From positions 40,610,001 through 40,674,000 of the forward strand of contig NC_091046.1 of the NCBI RefSeq assembly GCF_963966145.1: a DNA stretch of 64,000 nucleotides, written 5' to 3'. The stretch comes from Tenebrio molitor (Eukaryota; Arthropoda; Insecta; Coleoptera; Tenebrionidae). A program made the translations under genes and the position numbers. Positions 44,920 to 55,720 of this stretch are shown piece after piece (the stretch's first letter is position 1; the number at the start of each line of letters is the position of its first letter). The notes beneath the pieces were generated by a model that saw nothing but the letters and a program-made list of their open reading frames with translations, was not told where the DNA came from and did not search any database.

Positions 44920-47796
44920 AATCTCGACAATTTCCATATTTATTTCTAAAGAAAAAGACTAAAAATCATATTTCGCCTGACTAAAAACGAGAAAAATTTT
45001 GATAAGATCTTTTTTTCTCAAAAACGATTAATTTTAATTCTAGACGAAACAAACTTCATTTTAAAACTTCCAAGTAAAAGATTAATTGTCTTGAAAATTT
45101 TTAACCAAACGCATCCCTGTCTGGAAGTAATAATTACTCTGATTTGTGTGAATTTTAAAAAATACTTTGACCAAAAAAATGTCAAAAAAAAATCGAGAAC
45201 CTACAATTTATAATTGCAAAACGTTGTGGTGCTAACTTTTTTTTCTCCACCAAACGCTAATTAAAGAGAAAATTGTGTTATTTTATGCGTGCACCAAACG
45301 TTACTTACTGTATCAAATCAAGTAAACACTCTATTATCTTAATTTATTCTTAGCAAGTTAAACTCTGGCGTGTGAAAATAGATGCATTAAACGCATGTTT
45401 TTAAATATCAGATTACCGAGAATCTGTACCATTAAAAATGAATCGTGCAATAATGCAGCAATCGAGTGTTATCTTCCAGTTGTCAGTTTCCGTTTTCCCT
45501 ATTTAATCTTTTGCAAACAACACAATTTGTCGCCACATCTGTCGTACAGATAAGCGCACATTCCACTGAAAGAAGGACCTTGAATAAAATTTTGTAAAAA
45601 ATGTACCAAACAGAACTGAAAAATTGGAACTGACAAACGTTCTTGATTCCTCTCTTCTATCATGAAAACTTACGTGCTCCAAACTGATGAGGGCAAAACT
45701 TGTGTTAAATTGATCCGAACAGATCTGCACAACAGCACTGACACCACCGCTCGGCTAAATATGATTTAGTATGTCGGTTTCGGCCTTGAGACGTATACTC
45801 GGGCAAAATATTTTAATTCAATAATTATCAGGTCATCAACATTTTATAATAACACACATGTAATTTGGAGCGAACAATGGTACTATCTGGGGCTCCATCC
45901 GCGATGGGTGAACTCTTTGGAGGCCAACCAACAAAACAAAGCGGCAATCGTGGGTTTATGAAAAATAGGCGATTGTTTCTTTTTTACACTTCCAACCCCT
46001 GACAAAGAATAAATTTCGACCACTTCTCATCCAGCCGTAAAAATTTATCTACATCAAATACCTGAACAAAGTGGTGGGTGTACGTAATATTTTCCTTGGT
46101 TTTAAAAATGCACCGCGAGGTTCGTCGTTCCTTTCTCCGGCGGATAAAAATAGCGAGAGGGACAAGGAGAGAACCGTGATATTCTATTATACCTGTGAAG
46201 CACGCCAAGAACGACATTTTAAAAGTGTTCTTAGAAATGAGAGGCATGCTGGGATGAACAATACAACCTTGCAGGGCCGCAAAATAGCTGCAGGGGATAT
46301 TACCAGACGGCAGAGGAGGGTCTAGAAGACGGTAAGACAACATGATCCTCCAACCAGTTTTTCCGCGTTGTGCGTCGAATTTGAATTACAAATGCAGTCT
46401 TGCGGCTAAACGAGACAATGCCGGCCGTTCACTGCATTTACCGATGCACAATTTTTTTCCGGCACTAGCTCAAGAGCGATCGGGGAAAAATCCGAGCTTT
46501 GGGAGCTTTGCGAACAAAGCGCTCCAGCGACACGAGCCGCCCCCCGTGAAAAATGAAGTTATACATTATTGAGAACGCACGGACGTCCTTCAATTTTGCA
46601 AAATTTCCAATATGGAAATCGATCGGCCCTCGGGGACGAGTAAAATATTCATGGCTCCACCACGCAATCAACTACAGCGGCGGGGCTAATTTTTACGGTA
46701 CCCCCTCGGATCGAGTGCACCGCAAGACGGACGATTTCGCGGTTAATCACCGGCCCTCGTAGGTGTGAAATGCACAAGATCGGCACCCAAAGCCTTTTTA
46801 AGTTTGGCTGACGAAGTGCACGGGATCGCCCTTGCGGGTTAATTAACTCCGAGCACAACCCGGCTCGACGGTCATTACCGAAATGACCTCTGCAAATTAG
46901 CTCTGGCTGCGCCATGCCGGCGCTGATTTATTTTCAATTAATCTTAACGAAACGTTCGAAGCACCATCGATATGGCATTGCGGGGTTGGGCTGGAGGAAT
47001 AAAAAAACGCAAGGGTGGAAGGTTGGAGGTGGCGAGTATTGGCATCCTGCGAAATTGCAATGGCGACCAGACGAAAACGAGAATTTGAAAAGCGGGCCTT
47101 TGAAAAAAGTCGATTTCCTCCTGCTACCATGCTCAAAAACAGTCACTTAACTTGGGAAAAAAATATATTTGAAAGTAGGTTAACAAAAGGTTGAAAGAGA
47201 CATTGAAGAAGAAAATAGCTTTATAAAACCGAAATTGGTGCTTTTTGATTAATAAAAAATCTGGGTTGTTGCAAAATAGATAAACAAGAATCTTAGTGTT
47301 AGAATTAATATCGGAGGATCTGCTGACTTAAAATTGAAAGAATGAATCAATAAGCTGTTGTAGAATCAACCGAAGACATTTTTAGGTTCACTAAAGAAAA
47401 CGAGTAAGATAAAAGACATGGTTCTACGAGGATACAGCTATTTTACAAAATTTGCAATGTAATCCGAATTGGTGTCTTTTCAAGGAATAATGGAAAGCTG
47501 ACCAAGAAAGAAAAAGACATCAACAAAGAAACACATCAACAAAAAACCAAAAGAGTGTAAGATAACATAATGTTAACTTACTTCTATTACTAACTGTAAT
47601 AGAAGAAAATCTTACAAGATATGGCAGAAGATATTGTTAATAATGAAATCGACACAATCGACAATAGTTATAATTCAAAAAAAGTTCTGTAAGAAAAATG
47701 TTTTCTGGACAGACAACCGGAACTGTCTTTTGAAACAGATGATGAACCACTGAAAACCGTGCCTAGGACATAGAATAACAATTCAGGCAGAATCAT
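44920..47796. other. Non-coding stretch; AT-rich, then GC-richer 46.0-47.1 kb
   Basis: Open frames of 60 to 119 codons overlap on both strands at 45984-47150 and none is recognisable. From 47160 the sequence is AT- and purine-rich with no clear element. Confidence 0.3.
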
Positions 47797-47882
47797 CAAA
47801 CAAAAAAAGGGGAAGGAAGAGAGAAAGAAAGAATGGAAGAAAGAACAGAAAGAAAAAACGAGAGAAAAGATGAAAGAAAAGA
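47797..47882 (+). repeat. Polypurine tract
   Basis: Almost unbroken A/G on the plus strand for about 85 bases (AAAGGGGAAGGAAGAGAGAA and similar), with a handful of C or T. It opens a purine-biased region that continues through the LINE relic to about 49440. Confidence 0.8.
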
Positions 47883-47925
47883 ACGCTGTACGGTAGGATC
47901 AAGCAATCTGATTAGAACTTTTAGT

Positions 47926-48072
47926 CTTTTCAAATTAAAAATATTCAGCTTCTACCTTATCAATTTCAAAAACCAAAAAACAAAATATTTCTTGAATTAA
48001 TAATCTGGAAAGTGAAACATGATGGAAAAAAGAGAAGTAATTATAGTTTCAGAAGTGCTTCTCGAGTGGTGA
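47926..48072 (+). repeat. Left member of a ~150-bp direct repeat pair
   Basis: Begins CTTTTCAAATTAAAAATATT and ends CTCGAGTGGTGA. About 80% identical to 49500-49654. The LINE relic lies between the two copies. Confidence 0.75.
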
Positions 48073-48257
48073 TTAATGACTTCAATATAAATCAAGTCAG
48101 ATTCTACGAAAATTCTTCTTGGAACTTTGAATAGACGAGAGAAGGAATAGGGGATAGAGAAAACTGAGACAACGGAAATGGAAAAAGGACAAGGAAAGAG
48201 GTAGATGGTCAAAGAAAATGGGAACCGGAAAAGAAGTGCACAGGGAAACACAAGAGA

Positions 48258-49440
48258 GAAGATACGAAGGGGAGGGCACAAGCCAAAAAGATAACGAAAA
48301 CGGCAAAAGTGAGGGTGCTATATTGGAACGTAGCGGGTCTAAGAAAAAAAGAACAAGAGGAACGGAGCTGGGAAAATACAGAAAAGTTGTTACCGAAAGA
48401 GTAGGTACAAATAAGAATGTCAATGGACAAAACAAGGAAAGAAGAAAGGAAGAGCTGCGGGGGGAATAATAACAAGGGTGAAATTGTGGATTAAAGAAAA
48501 GGGAGATGAAGAAGGCTGTATGGAAAGAAACGTACATATAGGCAATAAATGGTGAAAAATAATGACAATATGTCAGCAAAGAGATTAAGACAACAATAAA
48601 AGGGGGCAAAGATACAATAAAAAGAAACAAAGAAGATTGTATGCTCTTGGGAGGGGACTTCAACAGGAGAATACGAGAAAGAGGAGCAAGAAATTGGGAA
48701 GAGAAGAAAAAGAGGATGGTTAAAGAAAATCCAAAGACAAGGTGGAGAATACAAAGGGGAAGAGACTGATGGAATGGATTGAAGAAAATGGATGGGAAGT
48801 ATTGAAAGGAAACAAACAAGGGGACGAAGAAGGGGAATGGACCACCTATATCGATAGCAGAGGGTTAACAGTGATAGATTACGGAATAGTAAACGAAGAA
48901 GCATGGGAGAGAGTAGAAGAATTCAGAATAGGGGAAAGAGTGAAGTCAAATCATCTTCAGCTAGAAATAAGTATAGAAGAAACAAACCATGAAGAAATGG
49001 GAAAAGGAAGAGCAAAAGAGGACCAGGAGAAGGTGACAATAAAAATATGGGATGACCAAGGAGTAGAAGAGGATAGGAGGAGACTAGAAAAATCCAGATT
49101 CGAAGAGCAAGAAAATATGGGATGACCAAGTAGTAGAAGAAGATAGGAGGAGATTAGAAAAAGCCAGATTCGAAGAGCAAGAAGTTGAGAAGATGGCGTT
49201 TGAACTGAAAGAAGTAATTGAAAAAGTAACGACAAAAAGTAAGTACATAATAATAGTCAAGGGGGCAAAAGGAACAAGAAAGGAAAATTAGTGGTGGGAC
49301 AAAGAATGTGAACAACTGAAGAAGGAAGGAGTAAAGGTGTTAAGAGAAGAGGACCAAGATCAACAGAAATAGCTTTGTGAAGCCAAGGAGAGGGAAAGAA
49401 CATAGAAGGAAAGGGGTGGGGGATGGGAATTAAAATGGGC
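48258..49440 (+). pseudogene. Decayed non-LTR retrotransposon (LINE), endonuclease part of ORF2
   Basis: Parts of an apurinic-type endonuclease domain appear in order but in different frames. At 48306 the frame reads K-V-R-V-L-Y-W-N-V-A-G-L-R, the domain's N-terminal motif with the catalytic asparagine, stopping at 48402. At 48632 another frame reads C-M-L-L-G-G-D-F-N, the central G-G-D-F-N motif. From 48742 a third frame, open to 49125, gives G-L-T-V-I-D-Y-G-I-V and then S-N-H-L-Q, where active enzymes have S-D-H; the aspartate is lost here. Around 49295 a W-W-D-K-E-C motif, usual just before the reverse transcriptase, is seen, but no reverse transcriptase follows. Stops, frameshifts and a 70-bp duplication make it dead. 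The strand is strongly purine-rich. Exact clade is uncertain. Confidence 0.85.
49042..49181 (+). repeat. 70-bp tandem duplication inside the LINE relic
   Basis: Two adjacent units start AAAATATGGGATGACCAAG at 49042 and 49112, about 94% identical by eye. Seventy is not a multiple of three, so the duplication shifts the reading frame and arose after or at loss of function. Confidence 0.9.
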
Positions 49441-49455
49441 AAAAATAAAGCACGT

Positions 49456-49498
49456 ACCCTAAAAGTTTGTCGATCGAATTCGGATACACCTTGTATAC
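49456..49498. repeat. Solo end of the TACAGGGTG MITE family
   Basis: Reads CCCTAAAAGTTTGTCGATCG then AATTCGGATACACCTTGTATA, matching the right end of the full element (54525-54569) with a few changes (CACCTTGTA for CACCCTGTA). No left end is found nearby, so it is a truncated copy. Confidence 0.7.
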
Positions 49499-49499
49499 C

Positions 49500-49654
49500 C
49501 TTTTCAAATTAAAAATTTTCAGCATCTACCCTATCAATTTTAAAAACCAAAAAAAAAAATCATTTGTGAATTAATCATCTGAAAAGCGAAACGTGATGGA
49601 AAAAAGAAATTATTATTATTATTATTGGTTTCAGAAATGCTTCACGAGTGGTGA
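49500..49654 (+). repeat. Right member of a ~150-bp direct repeat pair
   Basis: Same landmarks as 47926-48072, with an extra (ATT)n run at 49606-49627. It starts directly after the solo MITE end at 49498. Confidence 0.75.
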
Positions 49655-52600
49655 AGTATGTATATGAGAAAGAATTGCGGATCGTTTCATAAAAAATGGA
49701 AATACAATTTTCTTGTTGACTTTTGTTCTGTTAATAAAGTAATAATTGGCAAATTTGAAAAATACACCTTCAAATGTGGTGATTTAAGTTTTTATGGTTT
49801 GGTACAAATATAAATTTCAGTTTATTTTTTTCCCTTCAATTTCATTTTTCGTATCTGTTGTACGTTCTGCAGACCTTTAGCTAGAAATTTACAAATTCCA
49901 TTGGAATTGTAACCAGTAAATTTTAACTTTTTAACTTGTTCATTGCTCCCCCATGGTCCCACTCAAGCACCCAGGTACAGTTTGTACCATCTCTCATCTT
50001 ACCTAGTATGTCTAGCAAATAGATGGTACTTCATTTGTATGTCCTATGTAATATCGTTTCTAAAAATGTCCTCTTTGAAAGAAACGTAGAAAAGGTACTA
50101 AAGAAGTAAGAAATGCAAATGAAACAAATCAAAATCGGAAAGACTGTACATTGCAATGAACACCTTAAGACCTCCAATTGATTTTTATTGCGGTTGTTTT
50201 ATCATATTGATGAATCGTGAAACGAAAAAGCTCACCGGGGTACTCCCTGCAAGCCGACACGAACCCTCTCGCACCGCAATTTGCCCAGTACCGGCTAGCT
50301 GCGGTACGCATTTCTCTCAAGTATTAATAAGGTGAGTTATTTATTGAAGTCTTCTCCAATAAATAATTACTCGCAAGAACATGTTTATTTGCCCAGCCTC
50401 AGTGCACCGTAGAGGCTGTATTTATGTGTTAAACACGTACACAATGCAACAGCTGTACCTGTATTTAATACCGCCAATTTATTATCCAAAGAAATAACGT
50501 ACCAGGCTGCATTACACAAAATGAGCAAGATAATTTCAGGTGTTGCGTTGCAATCAGCTTCTTAAATGTCCCGGCAATAAATCCCGACGTGATATTTTTC
50601 CTTGCAGCTTCGGATGAGCGATTTCGGCGGTGGTACCGCACGCTCTCTCTGCCTCCAACAAAGACACGCGTGCTTTCGCCTCCGCCGTTCGATTCCTTCC
50701 AAGTAACGAGAGAGGCCGTTTCAAGTGTTAATAGTTCTTGAAACGCTCGTGAAGATTATTTCTCGGACGCCTATAAAACCTATCTGTCACAGTGCGCGCA
50801 ACGTAATTTTGCGCTGACATGTCTGCAAGCATTTTCAATCGGTTTTATTGTTTCTAAGCGAAATGCTTGCAGGTAATTACGAGACAGACGGCGACTTTAA
50901 TTTGATTATGCCCAGTGCATAGCCTACGATAATTGACCCGACTTTCTATATACCCGGCGTTCACTAATTACCGGCGACGTCATACGTAGGTACGTGAAAT
51001 CATAACACAATCTGCACCTTGCAATTATCCCGACAGCAGCGTGATTTATCCCGCGACAAGACACGCGAATTTATTAACAAATCGCGACGTAAATTGACAA
51101 TTCGATAAAATTTAAACGGGCCAGCTTTTATGCACCTGTGAAAAACGACTCCGGCCACTCCGGGGCCAATTACCGCTCCGGTTTGATTTGTTTCGCACTG
51201 AATTCGATAATGATTGGAAGCGTCGGTGTCGCACGCAAATATTTGGTGCGTTTTATTTCGACAAACAGAAATTTCTATCGGAAGGCGAAGGACTTTTCTC
51301 ATAATTACGAAAGTTCGCGCTGATAAAGCAAATTTATTAACTCTAACCATACCATTTTCATAAATAATTATAAAGCAAAGCTGCCTTCATGACACGATTC
51401 ACGAAAGTTCTCACTCTCGTATCGATTGAGCTGTTAACGCACCGGTAGAAAAAGTCGCTGCAGTTGGGTCTAGATCCTTGAAATTCCTTCGGGCATAATT
51501 AGTGAGTGTATTTTTCAGGAATTTTACTCACGACTCCATTCAAATTTACACATTCTTCTCCCAATTATCGGTTTCTGTGCGTCCGAGAGTTCCGGCCTTG
51601 TCCATTGTTATTGATTGCATTTATTGTTAACAACCATTCATACAACACTAATAAAATCGGACTGTAGCGTAACACACGTTTTATGACTGCCAACAATTGC
51701 TTTCAATTAAAATAGCAATCTATTTTTAAACGGTGTTTTCATCAATAAGGTATAAAAATAACCGTTCGCTTTCAGATTCGTGTAAAATATCGACTAGCAA
51801 TTACGAAAACATATTTCTCCTCTGTATTACTCAAAATTAATAATTACTGCGTGAAATAACTGAAATGAGTAATTACGGTTCTAGTGGCGTTTGACATTAA
51901 TTGCCTGGTTGTATAGGTTTCCAGGAAAAAAAAATTCATCGCGGTGTAATAATCACGATTTCATTGAAGCTAAGTGATCTTAATTACAGGAATTTGTCCT
52001 TTGCGAATAGTTCCTAGCAGCAATGAAGAAATCTATTGGTTTGTCGAGTATAAAAGCTTTATCTACAAAAATATCTTGTTCCTGTAATAACTTCTGGAAA
52101 TATCTGTGTTTTTATACATTTAATTACAATTTAAGAATAATTTATTGTTCGATCTGGTACTTTCCTCTAGCTCCAAGGCTGCATAAGTCTATAGTATCTC
52201 AACAGGACAGTGCACGCCCTCACAAATGGGAGTTACGAGGCATTGTTCGGATCAGATAACATGGTGACAGTTGCATAACAGTTGCACAGTCGGAAAGCTA
52301 CAACGTTTAGAAAAGTTTTAAAAATTCTATCATTTCTAATGAAGGCAGATTTGAACTGAAATCAAAATACAATAATTAAATAAATTTAAATACAATTGAA
52401 TTTAATAAGTTAGTATTTCGAGGTTTTGCCAGTGATCTTAAAAATGTAGGAAATGTGTAATAACATTTTCCGGATATGGCAATTGTAAGCGATGAAGATG
52501 AAAGATTCTTTAAAACAATAAAAATAGGGTTACAAACTACAAATGATAAGAAATATAATTTTTACACAAAAAACAACTTCTTCACAACGTGGCCTTAAAA

Positions 52601-53111
52601 GATTTTATCAGAATATTAAAAAAATTCAAGGCTTAACTGGTAATATGTAATTTAGAACATTATTTTTATAAACAATTTCTTAGCGTTTGGTTTTAAAGAA
52701 AAATGTGAAGGCTAGTGCTGATTAAATCGAAAGTGTTTTCTCATAAAATGGTGATTTAGCGATTTTAAAAATTATACAAGGTTTTTGCAGTTTTAAATAC
52801 GACTGAAATTTTAAGTTTCATTATTTCAAAAAACTTTCAAGTTTTCTGTAAAAGGTAGACAAAAAAACATTTAAAAAATGGAGTTTCCAGCTCAGCAGAA
52901 ATCCAAATAAAATACACATTTCCTAAAGCATGACTCGAAAGAGTGAAAAGAAAAAGAAAAATGTACATACATATTTTTTTTGTTATTTGAAAAAACAAAA
53001 TTAGGGAATTTTGGATTAAATATTGATCTAATTTAAGAATATGTATGACGTATTATTTAATAAATTCTTCCAGCAAACTTTTCCAAAATTTAAATATCTA
53101 AAAGTAATTAG
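49655..53111. other. Non-coding stretch; GC-richer 50.2-51.7 kb, AT-rich after
   Basis: No repeat family member and no recognisable protein. A small hairpin is at 50823-50872. Overlapping opposite-strand frames at 51000-51350 reflect low stop density. Confidence 0.3.
50823..50872. repeat. Small hairpin
   Basis: CTGCAAGCATTT and AAATGCTTGCAG form a perfect 12-bp stem around a 26-base loop. It is too short for a typical microRNA precursor; possibly chance. Confidence 0.4.
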
Positions 53112-53331
53112 ACAGGGTGTCTATAAATGATTGTCGGGTCAAGCCAGCTTTAAAAAAATATTATTGTTCCGCCTTTTTGAAACAGATGCCCAATTTTAAT
53201 TTATTATGAGCTGTCATTTCTGACATTAATGGCGTTTTATTCGCGCGTTCCAATCCAGTTTTCGTTTCTTAGATTCGTTTTATTACAGTTAATAAATACC
53301 AAAAAATACAATAATTTATAGATACCCTGTA
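53112..53331. mobile_element. MITE, CAGGGTGTC family copy 3
   Basis: About 220 bp with inverted ends: left CAGGGTGTCTATAAATGATT; right inverted CAGGGTATCTATAAATTATT. TAGA lies on each side (53108-53111 and 53329-53332 or adjacent, depending on the terminal base). The block GCCTTTTTGAAACAGATGCC is the reverse complement of part of the copy at 6840-7226. Non-coding. Confidence 0.8.
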
Positions 53332-54200
53332 GAAAACAAATAGCCAAATTTAAATAAAAATAAACAAAAAGATTGTTTCTATGTTAAGGTGTAAAAAGAA
53401 TGAAGAAACTATGACTATTTCTAATTTTGCTCATATTTATAATTAAATAGTTCAAAATTGTTCCGGTTTTTTCTAAGAATGACATATGTAATATGTATTA
53501 TTAAAATATGTATAGTGAAATTTTTTTAATAAACAATTGTCAGTGTCAAAATGAAGTAAAAAACCATACTGTACCACCCTAAAATTTGGACATATGGATC
53601 AGCTGTATAACAATTTGATACCAAATCATGGTTAAGGTTATGTTCACCTCACTTCCCGTACCTTTCTTCCGTGAATTCATTTTCAAACCAAATTTAATGA
53701 GAAATCAGGAGAAACCTTTTCGAATTTGAAATAAACTCTCGCTCGTTAGGGCGCAGGCTCAGTTACAAAAAAAATGTTGACACTCAATGTGACCAATCGT
53801 ATTATCATGAAAATCACAGTTTGGCTCATACCAACAAGACAACGTTTTGACAATTGTTTATTAAAAAAATTCAACTATACTTAAAAATTCTTTTTCAAAA
53901 TAATGAAAAAAAAAACATGTTTCTACGTCAGAGCTGGCAATGTTGATAATTTCGAAAAACAACGTGAAGGAAACAACAGATACAATTTTTTCTTATTACG
54001 ATTTTTTTTTTTTCAAAAATGGCGGGTTTTATTTATTTTGGAATTTACTTTAATTGAGGATAATAAATACATACTTCAAGCATTTTTTTTTAAATCAAAG
54101 AAACCAAATTTGCCACATTCTACAAGGATGAATAAACATTTAAAAAAATAGTAGGTATATTATGTATCTAGGGAGACAAAAACATTTTTCCAGAGGTGCA
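53332..54200. other. Very AT-rich non-coding stretch
   Basis: Homopolymer-rich. No feature supported. Confidence 0.4.
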
Positions 54201-54202
54201 TA

Positions 54203-54567
54203 TACAGGGTGTCGCCGAATTCGACCGACAAACTTTCAGGGCAGACTCTACGATCAAAAATAAGCATAAAACTATTAATACATACAAAAACGTAAAAACA
54301 ATTACGATCTGAATTCCTTGGATTTTATGGAGTTATCTGTGCATTGAACAGGGGGGCGAAATTTTGACAATTTTTGTAAATTGTACACAGCTCCTTTTTA
54401 TTTTTGTACGTTTCATCACCGATTCCTTTTGTGGCTGGTTGAAATTTTTGTCGATTATCTCGCAAATTAAACATTTTTGACCCCATATGTATTAAGAATT
54501 TTATGCTTATTTTTGATCATAGAATCTGCCCTAAAAATTTGTCGGTCGAATTCGGATACACCCTGTA
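54203..54567. mobile_element. MITE, TACAGGGTG family, complete copy with TA duplication
   Basis: A 365-bp element. Left end TACAGGGTGTCGCCGAATTC, GACCGACAAA, then a block ending ATAAGCATAAAA; the right end is the inverse, with GTCGGTCGAATTCGGATACA then CCCTGTA. Arms are about 75 bp. TA flanks both sides. TACAGGGTG ends with TA duplication are typical of small insect Tc1/mariner-like elements. A related solo end is at 49456-49498. The interior is non-coding. Confidence 0.9.
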
Positions 54568-55135
54568 TAATTTTTTCCCGACCCAAATAAGTCTAAAAAC
54601 GAAAAAGCAGTTTTTTAAAACCTGATTTTTTAATATTTTAAGTCACATTTACTAATTTAAAAATTATGTATGGTTATTATTATTAACTATTAAGTTTGTT
54701 TAAGACGCCAAAGACAGTTCAGAAAAAGAACATAAAGAAATTACTGAAGGGACAAATACTGCGACAATTTTAAAATTATAATTTTAACAAACACTTAAAA
54801 TGTTCAATCTTTATTTCCATTGGGATTTTTTTTTTTAATAAATTACCTAGGGCATAAGTCTGTCATCCTGTCATGATTTTCACATTTTATAAACTGACTT
54901 CCACTCTCAGCCGTGAAAATAAATAAATCCTGTTTTTGGGTTATCTAACAACAGATTTGTGATTTATTCGAAAATTCCACAACATAACTTTTTAATGGCA
55001 TTTTCATTATTTAATTTAAGCTTTTCAACGGTTTTTGAAGAAAGAAAATAAAGCTCCGAGCTCCGACCCATCACAAACAAATAATGATTTTTGAAAATAT
55101 TTTCCCATTATTGTTTTCAAATACATAGTTATTTA
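54568..55135. other. AT-rich non-coding stretch
   Basis: No feature supported. Confidence 0.4.
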
Positions 55136-55178
55136 TGCAACAAATGAGTAAAGTATGTAATACTTTTTTTTGTTCGAC
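55136..55178 (-). repeat. Short dispersed repeat (TCGTG...GTTGCATAA), reversed copy
   Basis: On the minus strand it reads TCGAACAAAAAAAAGTATTA, CATACTTTACTCATTTGTTGCAT-like; see 1853-1892. Its orientation is opposite to the next copy at 55519-55552. Confidence 0.4.
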
Positions 55179-55720
55179 ACTGTCAGAATTTGAGAATTTT
55201 CTCCTGTGTGAACGGATTTTGATGAATTTGACATCTTGTCAAAACGAAACGTCAAGCTAATTTTAAAGATTTTCAGTCATTTGGAGCCTTTGGGTGGGCT
55301 CGTCGAACAAAAAAACGTTGTATTCAACTCGTTCTTGTGTAATTTGTGCTTTTTTGGCACTCGTGAATCTTTAAAACTCTCGTTTCACTCGAGTTTTAAA
55401 CTAGCCTACTCATGCCAAAAAAAGCCCAAATTACACACGAACTCGTTAAATAAATAACTATTTTTTACGAGAAGGAAAATTTACCGCACGAGCGCAGCGA
55501 GTGCACAAATCCGCCGAGTAAAAAAAAGATACTTTACTAATGAGTTGCATACAAAAAATTTTTGGTAGATAACAATTTTTTCGACACTCTAAATTTGAAA
55601 ATTTTCTCCTGTGTGACCCCGTGGACCTTTAAAACGCACGTTTTACGCGCGTTTTAAATTGGCCCACTCATGCCAAAAAAATCCCAATTTACATATGAAC
55701 TCGTTAAAAAAACTACTAAT
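55173..55720. repeat. Partial direct duplication, 55173-55460 and 55580-55720
   Basis: Both parts start TTCGACACT, continue GAATTTTCTCCTGTGTGA or close variants, and end CATGCCAAAAAAA, CCCAA, TTACA, then GAACTCGTTAAA. The second copy lacks about 150 bp. Between them lies CGAGCGCAGCGAGTGC, a near-palindrome of a kind frequent in insect repeats, plus the repeat at 55519-55552. An open frame inside (55236-55457) is incidental. Confidence 0.65.
55519..55552 (+). repeat. Short dispersed repeat (TCGTG...GTTGCATAA), partial copy
   Basis: AAAAAAAGATACTTTACTAA then TGAGTTGCATA. Same orientation as 1853-1892; the TCGTG start is missing. Confidence 0.4.

Noticed and set aside
48097..48819. 240-codon open frame on the minus strand, the longest in the window
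   Set aside because: It is antisense to the purine-rich LINE relic. Its peptide is almost all F, L, S, P and I, which is what a polypyrimidine strand yields; stops (TAA, TAG, TGA) are rare there by composition.
50823..50872. microRNA precursor
   Set aside because: The stem is only 12 bp with a 26-base loop; too short, and no known mature sequence was recognised.
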